DNA of 64,000 bases, from the NCBI GenBank assembly GCA_963719005.1, contig CAVRAR010000018.1, positions 124,001 through 188,000 on the forward strand. Reading direction: 5' to 3'. Made by a program: the position numbers and the translations under genes. This stretch comes from G963675935 sp963719005 (lineage in GTDB: Bacteria; Planctomycetota; Planctomycetia; Pirellulales; Thermoguttaceae). Below are positions 14,806 through 24,036 of the stretch, in pieces (position 1 is the stretch's first letter; the number at the start of each line of letters is the position of its first letter). The notes under the pieces are model-generated. The model did not search any database and was not told the origin of the DNA. It saw only the letters and a list, made by a program, of their open reading frames with translations.

Positions 14806-17767
14806 ATGGCTTCTGAGAACTCGCATGCCGCCGACGACTGCATCCGCATCCGCGGGGCGCGGATGCACAACCTTCAGAACATCGACCTCGATCTGCCGCG
14901 CGACCGCTTCGTCGTCATCACCGGACCGAGCGGGTCGGGCAAAAGCTCGCTGGCCTTCGACACGCTCTACGCCGAGGGCCAACGGCAGTACATCGAAAGC
15001 CTCTCGACCTACGCCCGGCAGTTCCTCCACCAGCTCGAACGGCCCGACGTCGATCTGATCGAGGGCTTGCAGCCGACGATCTCGATCGACCAGCGGGCGG
15101 GCAGCCACAACCCGCGCAGCACCGTGGCCACGGTCACGGAGATCTACGACTACCTGCGGCTGCTGTTCGCCCGGCTCGGCGAGCCGCGATGCTACCAGTG
15201 CGGCGAACCGATCCGCCAGCAAACGCCGGAGCAAATCCTCGACGCCTTGATGGAACTCAGCGCCGGCACGCGGGTGATGATCCTCGCGCCGTTGGTTCGC
15301 GGGCGAAAGGGGGAGCACAAGGACGCCATCGAGACCATCCGAAAGGCCGGCTTCCTTCGCGCTCGCGTCGATGGCGCAGGTGATCGACGTCGGCGATCCG
15401 CCCGAACTGACGCCCCAGAAGAAACACAACATCGAGGCGGTGATCGACCGCGTGGTGGTTCGCGAAGGCGTGCGCGATCGAATCGCCGAGTCGATCAATC
15501 TGGCGGTTCGGCACGGCGACGGCCTGGTGCTGGCCGCGCACGAGGAGAAGACCGCCGGCGGGGCGGTGTGGCGCGATCGGCTCTTCAGCACGCAATACGC
15601 CTGCCCCAACTGCAAGATCAGCTACGAGGAGTTGGAGCCGCGCACGTTCAGCTTCAACAGTCCCTACGGGGCGTGTCCGGCGTGCGAAGGGCTGGGGTCG
15701 CGGACGGCGTTCGACCCCGAGTTGGTTCTGCCCGACTTCACGCTTTCGCTGGCGGCCGGGGCGGTCGCGCCGTGGAAGGGCGAAACGCCGGCCGCCTTGC
15801 AAAAACGCCAGAACCAGCTTCGCCCCTTCCTGGCAAAGGCCGGCATTCGCTGGAACACGCCGCTCGATTCGCTCTCGCCGAAGCTTCGCGAGCAACTCCT
15901 GCACGGCACGGACAAGCGATTCCCCGGCATCCTGGGAATGTTGGAAAAGGAATATGCCACCACCGCCAGCGAGCCGAAGCGGCAGAAGCTCGAAGCGTTT
16001 CGCGGCGAATTGGTGTGCAAGGAATGCGGCGGCGCCCGGCTGCGGCCCGAGGCCCGATCCGTGCGCGTCGCCGGCCGAGCGATTCACGAAGTCACCGCCA
16101 TGACGGTCGCCGCTGCGAGACAATTCTTCCAAGGGCTGGGCACTTCAGTGCCCAGTTCAAGAAAGAGAAGAGGGGGAGACGGGGAAAGGGGGAGACAAGG
16201 AGACCGGGAGACAAGGAGACAAGGAGAAGAGCAACAACGCGGCATCTCCTTGTCTCCTTGTCTCCCCCTCTCCCCCTCTCTCCTTCCCCGCCCATCAGCA
16301 GCCGATCGCCCAGCCGATCCTGACGGAAATCGCCTCGCGGCTCGATTTCCTGGATCGCGTGGGACTTGGCTATCTCACGCTGGATCGGCCCGCCGGCACG
16401 CTGAGCGGCGGCGAGTTGCAGCGGGTGCGGCTGGCCGCGGGGCTCGGCTCGGGTCTGGTCGGCGTCTGCTACGTGCTCGACGAGCCTTCGATCGGCCTGC
16501 ATCCCCGCGACAACCAGCGGCTGATCGACACGCTCGGCGAACTGCAATCGCGCGGCAACACCGTGGTCGTGGTGGAACATGACGAAACGATCATGCGGCG
16601 GGCCGATTGCATCGTGGACCTCGGTCCCGGCGCCGGCCGGCACGGCGGCCGCGTCGTGGCCCAAGGCACGCCGCGAACAGATCGCCGCCAACCGCCGAGT
16701 CGCTCACCGGCCGCTACTTGGCCGGCGTCGAGCGGATTCCCGTGCCCGAGCGACGCCGCCGCGTGGCCAAAACCCGCGCCATCACAATCGAAGGCGTCAC
16801 CACCAACAACCTCAAGAGCATTGCCGTTCAGTTTCCGCTCTCCGCGATGGTGTGCGTGACCGGCGTGAGCGGATCGGGCAAGAGCTCGCTGTTGGACGAA
16901 ACGCTCGCCCGCGCGTTGGTTCGCCGATTGGGCGGCATCGCGCCGAAGCCGGGCCCGTACACGAGCCTCCGCGGCGCCAGCCAGATCGACAAGGTGGTGC
17001 AAATCGACCAGTCGCCCATCGGACGCACGCCGCGGAGCAATCCGGCGACGTTCACCGGCGTGTTCGACGAGATTCGCAAGGTGTTCGCCAACACTCGCGA
17101 CGCCAAGCAGCGCGGCTACAAGGCCGGCCGCTTCAGTTTCAACGTCAAGGGCGGGCGGTGCGAGGAATGCCAGGGCCAGGGGCAGCGGCGGATCGAGATG
17201 AACTTCCTGCCCGACCTGTACGTCGCCTGCCCGGTGTGCGAAGGCAAGCGGTTCAACCGCCAGACGCTCGAAATCCGCTACCGCGACCGTTCGATCGCCG
17301 ACGTGCTCGACATGCAGGTGGAAGAGGCGGCCGAGTTCTTCGAGAACTTCCCGCAAATCGCCCGGCTCGTCGGCAGCTTGCAGGAGGTCGGCCTGGGTTA
17401 CATGACGCTCGGGCAGTCGTCCACCACGCTCTCCGGCGGCGAGGCCCAGCGGATCAAGCTCGCCGCCGAGCTAAGCCGCGTCGACACCGGCAAGACCGTC
17501 TACATTCTCGACGAGCCGACCACCGGCCTGCACTTCGACGACGTGCGAAAGCTGCTGGCGGTGCTCGGCCGCCTGGTCGATCTCGGCAACACGGTGCTGG
17601 TGATCGAGCACAATCTCGACGTACTGAAAACCGCCGACTGGATCATCGACCTCGGCCCCGAAGGCGGCGAAGGCGGCGGCCAAGTCGTCGCCGTCGGCAC
17701 GCCGGAAGAGGTTGCGGCCATCGAGACGAACGACACGGGGCGATTCCTACGGCCCCACCTAACTTGA
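14806..17767 (+). pseudogene. uvrA: Excinuclease ABC subunit A (several frame breaks)
   Basis: UvrA, the DNA-damage recognition ATPase of nucleotide excision repair. All parts are recognisable. The first Walker A is ITGPSGSGKSSLAFDTLYAEG. Zinc ligands are CYQCG and the CPNC/CPAC group. The first signature is GTLSGGELQRVRLAAGLGSG with VLDEPSIGLHPRDN. The second Walker A is VTGVSGSGKSSLLDETLARA, the second zinc finger CEECQGQG ... CPVCEGKRF, and the second signature TTLSGGEAQRIKLAAEL. Frame changes occur near 15375, across a palindromic insertion at about 16139-16300, and twice near 16675-16705. Without frame correction no functional protein is possible. Confidence 0.85.
16139..16300. repeat. 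Purine-rich palindromic insertion in uvrA
   Basis: A GGGGGAGACAAGGAGAC-type sequence (left arm, about 16170-16230) is mirrored by TCTCCTTGTCTCCTTGTCTC (right arm from 16244). A short hairpin (CTGGGCACTTCAGTGCCCAG) marks the left edge. It interrupts the conserved stretch between RQFFQGL and PIAQPILTEIASRLDFLD and shifts the frame. Confidence 0.8.
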
Positions 17768-17800
17768 CGGTTCGTAACCGTCTCATATAATAGAGTTGTT

Positions 17801-18339
17801 ATGATCGCCGAACATCTTATGACTGCCGCGGAGTTGCTGCAAACGCCTGGGTTGGGGCGCTGTGAATTGATCCACGGAGAATTGATCCCGATGACGCCCG
17901 CTGGATTCGAGCATGGTCGGATTGCCGCTGAAATCGGTTGGGTCTTGAAGGAGTACGTGAAACGCCAGCCGCTTGGCACGGTGACCGGGGCGGAGACCGG
18001 CTTTCAGATTGGCGCAATCCCGACACAGTCCGCGCGCCCGACGCGGCTTTCACCCGTGCCGACCGCGTGCCGCCGACGCCGGTGCGGGGTTTCTTTCCCG
18101 ATGCCCCCGACTTGGCGGTCGAAGTTCTGTCGCCCGGTGATCGCGCAAGCGAAGTGGCGGCGAAGGTTCAAGATTGGCTGGCCGCCGGCTGTCGCATGGT
18201 TTGGGTCATCGATCCTGAAACGACAACTGTGACCGTATATCGCGGCCGGAATCAAATCGCCATTCTCAGTTCTTCCGACGTATTGGTCGGCGATGACGTT
18301 CTACCCGGCTTCACCGTTCCTGTTGCGTCGCTGTTCTGA
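17801..18339 (+). CDS. Uma2-family nuclease (frameshifted copy)
   Basis: PD-(D/E)XK-like Uma2/DUF820 protein. N-terminal half: MTAAELLQTPGLGRCELIHG, ELIPMTPAGFEHGRIAAEI. After a break near 18010-18020 it continues in another frame with the catalytic part NPDTVRAPDAAFTRADRV, FFPDAPDLAVEVLSPGDRA and AAGCRMVWVIDPE. The reassembled protein is about 178 residues, the usual length. A second, intact Uma2 gene lies at 21951. Function of the family is unresolved; it is expanded in cyanobacteria and planctomycetes. Confidence 0.8.
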
Positions 18340-18522
18340 TCGTGTCTGCTCGGGCTTTGGATCGGTTCTTGGAACGTGGTCGACTAAGCCTTCTGGATTC
18401 TCCTCCTGCATCCGCTTGTAACGCTCAAGGAGTCTGTCGAAGTCATAGCCGCATTCCTCGGCGATCTTCCTGCGCGTCGCGTGGATTTCCGCGATGATTT
18501 CGTCTTCATCCTCTTCCGCCAT
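18301..18522 (-). CDS. Small conserved-type protein, charged
   Basis: 73 residues starting MAEEDEDEIIAEIHATRRKI at 18522, with GGAGGAGAT just upstream. It has an acidic start and a helix, IAEECGYDFDRLLERYKRMQ, then a polar tail. Small proteins of this form accompany Uma2, PIN-like and similar genes in planctomycetes and cyanobacteria, often as accessory or antitoxin-like partners. Its 3' end overlaps that of the Uma2 gene by 39 bp on the opposite strand. Confidence 0.6.
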   Translation of the reverse strand: MAEEDEDEIIAEIHATRRKIAEECGYDFDRLLERYKRMQEENPEGLVDHVPRTDPKPEQTRSEQRRNRNGEAG

Positions 18523-18984
18523 AACATCTCCTCCCAATTCGGAACTTCGCTTCCATAATACCGCCCCCCTTACACAACGGCAATTCCCGCCGGGGTTGAG
18601 AATCACGCAAGAATTTCCTTCCCTTTCGCCCGTTTATGAGGTAGAATGGAAATAGCTTGGAGAGGGCTGGAAAGGTATGAGGTCGGCAGCGGAGGCGGGT
18701 CTTTTCGTCTCGGGGGAAATCCGGCCGGTTCTGCTGCAAATCCAAGCTGAAAAATGTCGATAGACTGGGTACACAAATCAAGCGTGTATCGAACTTCCTG
18801 CCTGGTATTCCGACGGAGGTGCCAACCCATATAGCGTGAGCCGAGGTCTACTTCACGGCTAGTGCAGAAGCACGCCTGACCTTCGCTCGTCTCGCAGCGA
18901 CGCATCCAGTCGCAATCGGCGGGAAGTTTGAATCACGGCCGCCACGCTTTTCCAACCGAAGGGCGCGGCGGCCTTTTTTTGTCC
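18523..18984. other. Intergenic region with a hairpin and T run
   Basis: No supported gene. At 18937-18979 GGCCGCC / GGCGGCC flank a 24-nt loop and are followed by seven T's on the plus strand. This is a terminator shape for plus-strand transcription, although no plus-strand gene precedes it closely. Confidence 0.4.
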
Positions 18985-19953
18985 CTACTTCGCCACCGCC
19001 TCGCCGATGAAGCGATATTGCGGCTGCCCGCCGCCGGGCGAGGGCGTGCCGATGATTCTTGGGGCCATGTATCGCTGACGTTCCTTGGTGCCTTTGGGCG
19101 GTCGGAAATTGTCCCCCTTTTGCAGAATCGGCCGCGTCTCGCTGATCCCGCCAAACTCGCGCTTGCCTGCTGATTGGCACGGAAACCAGTGGCCCTCCCC
19201 TTTGTCGTCCACCAGGTAGAACTCGGAATAGCAGTGGCCGGGCACCCAAACGGTTCTGGCGGGAATGTTGGCGGCGCGGCAGATGGCAATGAACAGCGAA
19301 CTCAGTTCTTCGCAATCGCCCGTGCCGTCTTTCAACGCCGCCAACGCTCCCTTGATCGGGCCGTTCTTGTACTTTATCTTCCCGCGGACCCAATCGTAGA
19401 TCGCCTCGACGTGGTCCCACGCCTTTTCCTCGTCCGCCCCGATCTCCTTGGCCAACTCACGGATCTTCGCATCGCGGCTCTCGATCTTCGGGCTGGGCGT
19501 CAGGTAGAAACGAATCTGCCGCGGCAACTTCGCGGGGTCGGGAATCGAGTAGATGTCGGTCTTCTCCGGCGGCAGGATCGTGCTGCGGCGAATCTCGACG
19601 GTGACAATCGCCTTCGCCTCGTCGCCCGAAGCGAGGTGTCCTACCCGCACGGTCATGATCTTCGCGCCGCCATCGACGGTTTCATAGCTGATTTGGGCCC
19701 CGCCCCCTTTTTCTTCGTCGACGGTGTTGACCTCTTGTTCCGGCCAATCGGTGGGGATGGGGGTGTAGCCGGCCAACCCTTTGCAGGCCCCGCCCGAGGC
19801 CTTGATGATCATTCCCGCCCGCCAGCGCGTGACCTGCGTCTCTCCGGTCTTCGTGCCGTTCGGCTCGCTGCCCCCCTCCTTGAACTGGGCCGAAGCCGAA
19901 GTCGCCAGACCAAGCCAAAGCAGCGCCGCCACAAAAAATCGACGTCTTCGCAT
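18985..19953 (-). CDS. Secreted transglutaminase-like protein
   Basis: 322 residues. Signal peptide FFVAALLWLGLATSASAQ. A beta-rich N-terminal region (about 40-175) precedes a transglutaminase-like cysteine-protease fold. Catalytic Cys is in LKDGTGDCEELSSLFIAICR, with the helix leading to RTVWVPGHCYSEFYLVDDKG, where His and Asp complete the triad. Preceding segment AIYDWVRGKIKYKNGPIKG is typical. Probably acts in the periplasm as a peptidase or amide-modifying enzyme. No operon partners. Confidence 0.85.
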   Translation of the reverse strand: MRRRRFFVAALLWLGLATSASAQFKEGGSEPNGTKTGETQVTRWRAGMIIKASGGACKGLAGYTPIPTDWPEQEVNTVDEEKGGGAQISYETVDGGAKIMTVRVGHLASGDEAKAIVTVEIRRSTILPPEKTDIYSIPDPAKLPRQIRFYLTPSPKIESRDAKIRELAKEIGADEEKAWDHVEAIYDWVRGKIKYKNGPIKGALAALKDGTGDCEELSSLFIAICRAANIPARTVWVPGHCYSEFYLVDDKGEGHWFPCQSAGKREFGGISETRPILQKGDNFRPPKGTKERQRYMAPRIIGTPSPGGGQPQYRFIGEAVAK

Positions 19954-20097
19954 CGCTCTACCTCGCTACAATCGAAGCCGATTCCGTACAATTCTATTGT
20001 AAGTCGGCCCTCGTGCGATTGACACAAGAAAACACCCCCTCGCAAGGGTGGGTTATCGCGTCTTCCGGCCGGTTGCTGTATGCTACGCTGATACTCG

Positions 20098-20152
20098 TAG
20101 GGTGAACTTTAGTCCGCCTAGCAAATACGGGGCGGATTGAAATCCGCCCTAC
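20098..20152. repeat. 55-bp palindromic repeat
   Basis: GTAGGGTGAACTTTAGTCCGCC and GGCGGATTGAAATCCGCCCTAC (each given here only as its arm outline) pair over most of their length around CTAGCAAATACG. This is a different sequence family from the other palindromes in the window. Confidence 0.75.
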
Positions 20153-20243
20153 AACAATCGCTCAGTTTGCTGCCGGAACCGCTGCCCGGATGCGGCCACG
20201 CGGCCGCCCGAAATCCTCAAACCAGTCAAAAACGAGGCAAAAC

Positions 20244-20459
20244 ATGGGAGCTCTCGGTCCAATTCATTGGCTGATCCTCGGCGTATTGTGTCTCGGGTTC
20301 ATCGCCGCGATAGCTGCGGTAGCGATTGTGACCGTCTTGTCAACGAGGTCGGCAAGACTCCGGGGCGGGGCGAACCTCGATCCGTGTCCGGATTGCGGGC
20401 AAATGGTTTCGCGCTTGGCAAGGGCGTGTCCTCGTTGCGGAAGACCGCTTCAATCGTAA
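20244..20459 (+). CDS. Small membrane protein with C-terminal zinc ribbon
   Basis: 71 residues from MGALGPIHWLILGVLCLG. One transmembrane helix (IHWLILGVLCLGFIAAIAAV) is followed by a zinc ribbon with four cysteines (DPCPDCGQMVSRLARACPRC, then GRPL). It lies 31 bp upstream of the methyltransferase gene and could be cotranscribed with it. Function unknown. Confidence 0.65.
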   Translation: MGALGPIHWLILGVLCLGFIAAIAAVAIVTVLSTRSARLRGGANLDPCPDCGQMVSRLARACPRCGRPLQS

Positions 20460-20490
20460 TTGTCGTCCACGTCTTCAAGGAAACCCCGTT

Positions 20491-21489
20491 ATGTCGGAAT
20501 CGCATCCCAATCGCCAGCAAATCCTCGATTTGATGAACGGGTTTCGCTCCGCCTGCGTCATCGGGGCCGCCGCCGAACTGGACGTGTGGACCGCCCTGGG
20601 CGGCCAATCCCTCTTGGCCGAACAACTGGCCGAGAAACTCCAAACCGATCTGCGGGCAACGACGATCCTGCTCGACGCCCTCGCCGCGTTCGGGCTTTTG
20701 GAAAAACGCGACTTCCACTACAGCGTGCCGCCGGACTTGCGCGGCTGGCTGGTCGAAGAAAGTCCCGAGACGATCCTGCCGATGTTGCGACACGCGATGA
20801 CGATCCTGCGTAGCTGGTCGCAATTGGCCTGGGTCGCCAAGTCGGGCATTCCCGCGCCGCGGATTGCGAGCATTCGCGGGCCGGAAGCCGACCGGGCGAG
20901 CTTCATCGCCGCCATGCACGTCGTTTCCGGTCCGATGGCCGACGAGCTGGTGCAGAAACTCGGCCCGCCGAAGTTCCGCCGTCTGCTCGACGTGGGCGGG
21001 GCGTCCGGCACGTGGACGCTGGCGTTTCTGCGGGCGGTGCCCGGCGCCGCGGCCACCATTTTCGACTTGCCCGACGCCATCGAGCAAGCCCGGCGTCGAT
21101 TGGCCGGCACGGAGTTCGCCGACCGCGTGACATTGGTCGCCGGCGATTTCTATTCGGACGATCTGCCCGAGGGCGCCGACTTCGCCTGGGTGAGTGCAAT
21201 CTGTCACCAGCATTCGCGTCGCCACAATCGCGAGTTGTTCGCCAAGGTGTTTCGCGCGTTGGCCCCCGGCGGGCGGATCGCCCTGCGCGACGTGGTGATG
21301 GAGCCCAACCGCACCAGCCCGCGCGAGGGCGCGTTGTTCGCCGTCAACATGTTGGTAAACACCGACAGCGGCGGCACGTTTACGTTCAGCGAGTATGCCA
21401 AAGACCTTCAATCCGCCGGCTTCGAGAATCCGCAGTTGCAGGTGAAGCACGAAGCGATGAACTCGGTGATCGTGGCGGAAAAGCCGTAG
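20491..21489 (+). CDS. SAM-dependent O-methyltransferase-like protein
   Basis: 332 residues. An N-terminal dimerisation winged helix (residues about 8-85: FRSACVIGAAAELDVWTALG ... LLDALAAFGLLEKR) precedes a class I methyltransferase fold. The SAM motif is RRLLDVGGASGTWTLAFLRA, followed by ATIFDLPDAIEQAR and a late motif ALAPGGRIALRDVVM. This two-domain layout is that of acetylserotonin/hydroxyneurosporene O-methyltransferases. The acceptor cannot be inferred from context. Confidence 0.85.
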   Translation: MSESHPNRQQILDLMNGFRSACVIGAAAELDVWTALGGQSLLAEQLAEKLQTDLRATTILLDALAAFGLLEKRDFHYSVPPDLRGWLVEESPETILPMLRHAMTILRSWSQLAWVAKSGIPAPRIASIRGPEADRASFIAAMHVVSGPMADELVQKLGPPKFRRLLDVGGASGTWTLAFLRAVPGAAATIFDLPDAIEQARRRLAGTEFADRVTLVAGDFYSDDLPEGADFAWVSAICHQHSRRHNRELFAKVFRALAPGGRIALRDVVMEPNRTSPREGALFAVNMLVNTDSGGTFTFSEYAKDLQSAGFENPQLQVKHEAMNSVIVAEKP

Positions 21490-21521
21490 GGGCTACGGCC
21501 GACGAACCGCCGACCCAACCG

Positions 21522-21779
21522 TCAGTGATACCACGGCAGCGGAAACGTCAGCGGCCGGAGCAAGGCGAGAATCAGGTAGCCGAGAATCAGCCCCAGCAGC
21601 GCGGCCAAGATGTGGCCGACTAAATTGATCAGCCAATGCGGAAGAGGCATCTCCGACGGCGAATCGGAACGCGACCCTTCTCCCGCAGAAGCCGTGTCGG
21701 CCGTGTCGATCAACTTCGGCGACGTCGGCGTCGCCGGTTCCGCTTCGGGCAGTTGTTCCGAGACTTCTCTGATCGACAT
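21522..21779 (-). CDS. Small single-pass membrane protein
   Basis: 85 residues from MSIREVSEQLPEAEPATPTS at 21779. A Pro/Ser/Asp-rich N-terminus is followed by one long hydrophobic segment (LINLVGHILAALLGLILGYL) and a short tail LRPLTFPLPWYH. No family recognised. Confidence 0.5.
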   Translation of the reverse strand: MSIREVSEQLPEAEPATPTSPKLIDTADTASAGEGSRSDSPSEMPLPHWLINLVGHILAALLGLILGYLILALLRPLTFPLPWYH

Positions 21780-21950
21780 GACGGATCGCTGCGTGTCAGG
21801 CAAGCCGACAGTTCCTCCCCGCCGGCCCACTTGTGCGGCCGGCGTCCCTGTCCTCTTCCAGTCTAACCGCAAAACGCAAAACCCTCAAGTCTTATCCGTG
21901 TAGGCGCGGCGGCTGGATTCGGCCATTGCCATGCGGTATATTACCATTGT

Positions 21951-22499
21951 ATGGTCACCACACAGCCCATTACGACTGCCGAAGAACTCTTCCAATCCCC
22001 CGACCTCGGCCGGTGTGAATTGTTGCGCGGAGAACTCATTATGATGTCGCCCGCCGGATCGGAACACGGCATGATTGTCGCGGAGATCGCCGGAATCTTG
22101 AGGGATTTCGTGAAACCGCGAGCCTTGGGTGTGGTCTTGGGTGCTGAGACCGGCTTTCGCATCTGTAGCAACCCCGACACCGTCCTGGCGCCGGACGTTG
22201 CGTTCGTTCGATCGGATCGCGTCGGCGGTGGATTGCCCAAAGGCTATTTTCCCGGCGCGCCCGACCTGGCGGTCGAGGTGCTTTCGCCCAACGATCGGGC
22301 GGGGGAAATGTTCGCCAAGGTGCAGGATTGGCTCAACGCCGGATGCGCGTCCGTTTGGGTGGTCGATCCGAAGACGCAAACCGTAACGGTCTACGGCGCC
22401 GATCGTAAGGCGCTCATGCTCGCCTCGGCCGACGTGCTGACCGGCGGCGAGCTATTGCCCGGCTTCAGTTCGCCCGTAGCCGGAATCTTCACCATGTAG
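21951..22499 (+). CDS. Uma2-family nuclease
   Basis: 182 residues, intact. N-terminus MVTTQPITTAEELFQSPDLG, then ELLRGELIMMSPAGSEHGMI. The PD-(D/E)XK-like core is visible as NPDTVLAPDVAFVRSDRV, GAPDLAVEVLSPNDRAGE and GCASVWVVDPKTQTVTVYG. It is a paralogue of the frameshifted gene at 17801, and the comparison locates that gene's break. Biological role unknown. Confidence 0.88.
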   Translation: MVTTQPITTAEELFQSPDLGRCELLRGELIMMSPAGSEHGMIVAEIAGILRDFVKPRALGVVLGAETGFRICSNPDTVLAPDVAFVRSDRVGGGLPKGYFPGAPDLAVEVLSPNDRAGEMFAKVQDWLNAGCASVWVVDPKTQTVTVYGADRKALMLASADVLTGGELLPGFSSPVAGIFTM

Positions 22500-22527
22500 C
22501 AGGCACGCGCCCGGCGCGGACTGCATT

Positions 22528-23580
22528 ATGACTCCCATCCTCGAACAAACTCCCGCCACGCTCCGCGACTGGTTTGTTGAGCATGGCCTGCCGGCATATC
22601 GGGCGGGGCAGGTGCGGAAGTGGCTTTTTGAGAAACGGGCCGCCGGTTTCGAGCAGATGACCGACTTGCCGGCCGCGTTGCGCGATCGACTCGCCGTCGA
22701 GTTCCAGATTTGGACCACTAAGGTTGTCCAACACCGCCGGTCGGCCGACGGTTCCGAAAAACTTCTGCTCGAACTTGACGATGCCCAGCGGATCGAGTGC
22801 GTCCTACTCCGCGACGACAAGGAGCATTGCACCGCCTGCATCAGCACGCAGGTCGGCTGTGCGATGGGGTGCACCTTCTGCGCCACGGGCATCGACGGCT
22901 TCGTTCGCAACCTCACCGTCGGCGAAATCATCGAGCAGATGCTGCAACTTCAGCGACTCCTCGGCAACGAGCGCCTAAGCCACGTGGTGGTGATGGGCAT
23001 GGGCGAGCCGCTGTTGAATCTCGATTCGCTCTTGCCCGCCTTGGCCGCGGCCGTCGACCGCAACGGGCTCGGCATCAGCGCGCGGCGAATCACGATTTCG
23101 ACGGTCGGCCTGCCCGAGGGCATCCGCCGATTGGCCCGCGAGAATTGTCAATACCATTTGGCGGTGTCGTTACACGCCGCCGACGATTTGCTGCGCAATG
23201 AGATCGTGCCGGCCAATCGCGGCGTCGGAATCGCCGCGATTCTGGCGGCAGCCGACGATTACTTCGCGCAAACCGGCCGCCGCGTCACCTTCGAATACGT
23301 GTTGCTGGCGGGGGTGAACGACCGGCCGGAACACGCCGGCGATCTCGTGAAGTTGCTTCGCGGCCGGCCGGCGCTGGTCAACCTCATCCCCTGCAATCCA
23401 GTCCCAAGCCTCCCGCACCGCACGCCCTCGTCCTCCGTCACGGCACGGTTCGTCGAGATCCTCACGCAAGCGGGTCTGAACGTAAACATTCGCCACCGCA
23501 AGGGCGACCGGATCGCCGCCGCTTGTGGGCAGTTACGGAGAATTTCTCTCTCTGAGAAGGAGGGACATCTCTACCCGTGA
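22528..23580 (+). CDS. rlmN: 23S rRNA/tRNA adenine-C2 methyltransferase (radical SAM)
   Basis: 350 residues. Methylates C2 of A2503 in 23S rRNA (and A37 in some tRNAs). The radical-SAM cluster motif CxxxCxxC is in STQVGCAMGCTFCATGIDGF. Substrate and active-site segments follow: VVVMGMGEPLLN, ITISTVGLPEGIRRLARE, YHLAVSLHAADD, and the C-terminal INIRHRKGDR-like stretch NVNIRHRKGDRIAAACGQL with the catalytic Cys. Length is typical and the frame intact. Confidence 0.95.
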   Translation: MTPILEQTPATLRDWFVEHGLPAYRAGQVRKWLFEKRAAGFEQMTDLPAALRDRLAVEFQIWTTKVVQHRRSADGSEKLLLELDDAQRIECVLLRDDKEHCTACISTQVGCAMGCTFCATGIDGFVRNLTVGEIIEQMLQLQRLLGNERLSHVVVMGMGEPLLNLDSLLPALAAAVDRNGLGISARRITISTVGLPEGIRRLARENCQYHLAVSLHAADDLLRNEIVPANRGVGIAAILAAADDYFAQTGRRVTFEYVLLAGVNDRPEHAGDLVKLLRGRPALVNLIPCNPVPSLPHRTPSSSVTARFVEILTQAGLNVNIRHRKGDRIAAACGQLRRISLSEKEGHLYP

Positions 23581-24036
23581 AAAGGAGGGCGACATTGGCG
23601 CCATATAGGTCTGCTCTGCGGCTCGCCTATCGGCGGCTTCTCTGAAATGCTTGCCATCGGCGTGTGGCGACGGCGTGTGGAAAGACGTAAAAGATTCACG
23701 CAAAAACGTACTTGCAAGCGCAATCTTGCCGCCTTAGACTCAGGCAATCCTGCCTACGGAGGGAAAAAGGGGACAGGTCCAATTTGTGCGAAGCACCCTC
23801 CGGGCCGTTCCGGCAAATTGGACCTGTCCCCTTTTTCCCAGCGCTGGGTGCGTATGAGGCCGACCTCACCCCGCCTGCCTGCAATTCAGTTTCTTGCTTT
23901 GAATTGCGCGTCCGTTTTGCGAAATACAGCATGTCTTCCATAAAGGTAGATGTGCAGAGGAACGCAAAGGCGAGTGAGGTGTTGGTATGACGATCACGAG
24001 AAGACTTAGCGCGTCTACGAAATCAAGGAGTGTATC
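23581..24036. other. Intergenic region holding a palindromic repeat
   Basis: No supported gene. The palindrome at 23761-23840 occupies its middle. AAGGAG at 24025-24030 serves the glycoside hydrolase gene at 24037. Confidence 0.4.
23761..23840. repeat. 80-bp palindromic repeat, copy 2 (inverted relative to copy 1)
   Basis: GGGAAAAAGGGGACAGGTCC ... GGACCTGTCCCCTTTTTCCC ends. The core (GTGCGAAGCACCCTCCGGGC) is the reverse complement of that in the copy at 4489-4566. Confidence 0.85.
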
